Made by a program: the position numbers and the translations under genes. The notes below the pieces were generated by a model that searched no databases, was not told where the DNA came from, and saw only the letters and a program-made list of their open reading frames with translations. Of a stretch of 64,000 nt of DNA, positions 63,944-64,000 are shown piece by piece. The stretch is from positions 124,001 through 188,000 of the forward strand of contig NZ_JAIEZV010000001.1 in NCBI RefSeq assembly GCF_019599545.1, in the 5' to 3' direction. Numbering within the stretch: the first letter of the stretch is position 1; the number at the start of each line of letters is the position of its first letter. The stretch comes from Halobacillus sp. Nhm2S1 (lineage in GTDB: Bacteria > Bacillota > Bacilli > Bacillales > Halobacillaceae).

Positions 63944-63959
63944 TTACATTTCCTCCATT

Positions 63960-64000
63960 TCAGAAATAAAGCTTATCGATGGCCGTGGCATAATGAACCC
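63960..64000 (-). CDS. recU: C-terminal end of Holliday junction resolvase RecU (partial)
   Basis: The last twelve codons of a minus-strand gene (VHYATAIDKLYF, then TGA at 63960-63962) fit the usual RecU C-terminus (pattern YxxxIDxLYF), and recU directly precedes ponA in Bacillaceae. The rest lies outside the window, so the call rests on a short match and gene order. Confidence 0.65.
   Translation of the reverse strand, partial: VHYATAIDKLYF

Overview
The window is a contiguous chromosomal segment of a spore-forming, low-to-moderate GC Firmicute of the family Bacillaceae. Spore genes (cotJABC, sleB-ypeB, prsW, spoIVA, a SpoVIF-like gene, the YIEGIA pair, ypjB), bacillithiol genes (ypdA, bshA) and gene order that follows the B. 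subtilis ypb-to-recU interval all point there. Long acidic, low-complexity tails on exported proteins (QcrC, PonA) and the general gene mix suggest a moderately halophilic genus such as Halobacillus or a close relative; the genus is inference only. No rRNA, tRNA, CRISPR array, prophage or complete insertion sequence was seen. The window is almost entirely core genome, so the unusual items are departures from the expected core order, not a new island.

Layout. 1-5 kb: end of a membrane protein gene, the cotJABC spore-coat operon (minus strand), a CBS-ACT protein, a YpbG-like phosphoesterase, a CarH-like B12-binding MerR regulator and mecB. 5-9 kb: a short-type ddl, gudB preceded by a perfect cre box, and ypdA. 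9-14 kb: asparaginase (minus), prsW, sleB-ypeB and a PilZ protein. 14-18 kb: cmk, plsC, S1-domain protein, fni. 18-26 kb: yphA, YIEGIA protein and its capping partner, der, gpsA, spoVIF-like, DUF2768, lipoprotein YphF, spoIVA. 26-30 kb: hbs, mtrB, hepS-menG-hepT, ndk. 30-37.5 kb: cheR and an aromatic amino-acid run aroC-aroB-aroH-hisC-tyrA-aroA. 37.5-43 kb: an amidohydrolase-like protein of unknown function, ypiA, ypiB (reoY), ypiF, qcrABC. 43-46 kb: ypjA, ypjB, a zinc metallopeptidase, ypjC (minus). 46.7-57 kb: ypjD, dapB, mgsA, bshA, cca, birA, panBCD, dinG, ypmA, ypmB. 57-64 kb: aspB, asnS, dnaD, nth, ponA (minus) and the last codons of recU (minus).

Compared with B. subtilis, several genes are missing from their usual places: folE between hbs and mtrB, the trp operon between aroH and hisC (while TRAP is kept), bshB1 between mgsA and bshA, and ypoC after nth. 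Extra or unusual items are ddl upstream of gudB, the CarH-like regulator, and a metal-site-less amidohydrolase-like gene (37529-38401). At least five intergenic gaps carry degraded copies of a GC-rich repeat sharing a short core; one of them (46426-46609) is a near-complete imperfect inverted repeat resembling a MITE.

Functionally the segment links central nitrogen metabolism (gudB, asparaginase, aspB), chorismate, lysine and pantothenate synthesis, menaquinone (hepST, menG) feeding the menaquinol:cytochrome c oxidoreductase (qcrABC), cell-wall synthesis (ddl, ponA, ypiB/reoY), and spore formation and germination. All promoter, operator and terminator calls were made by eye from consensus matches and inverted repeats.
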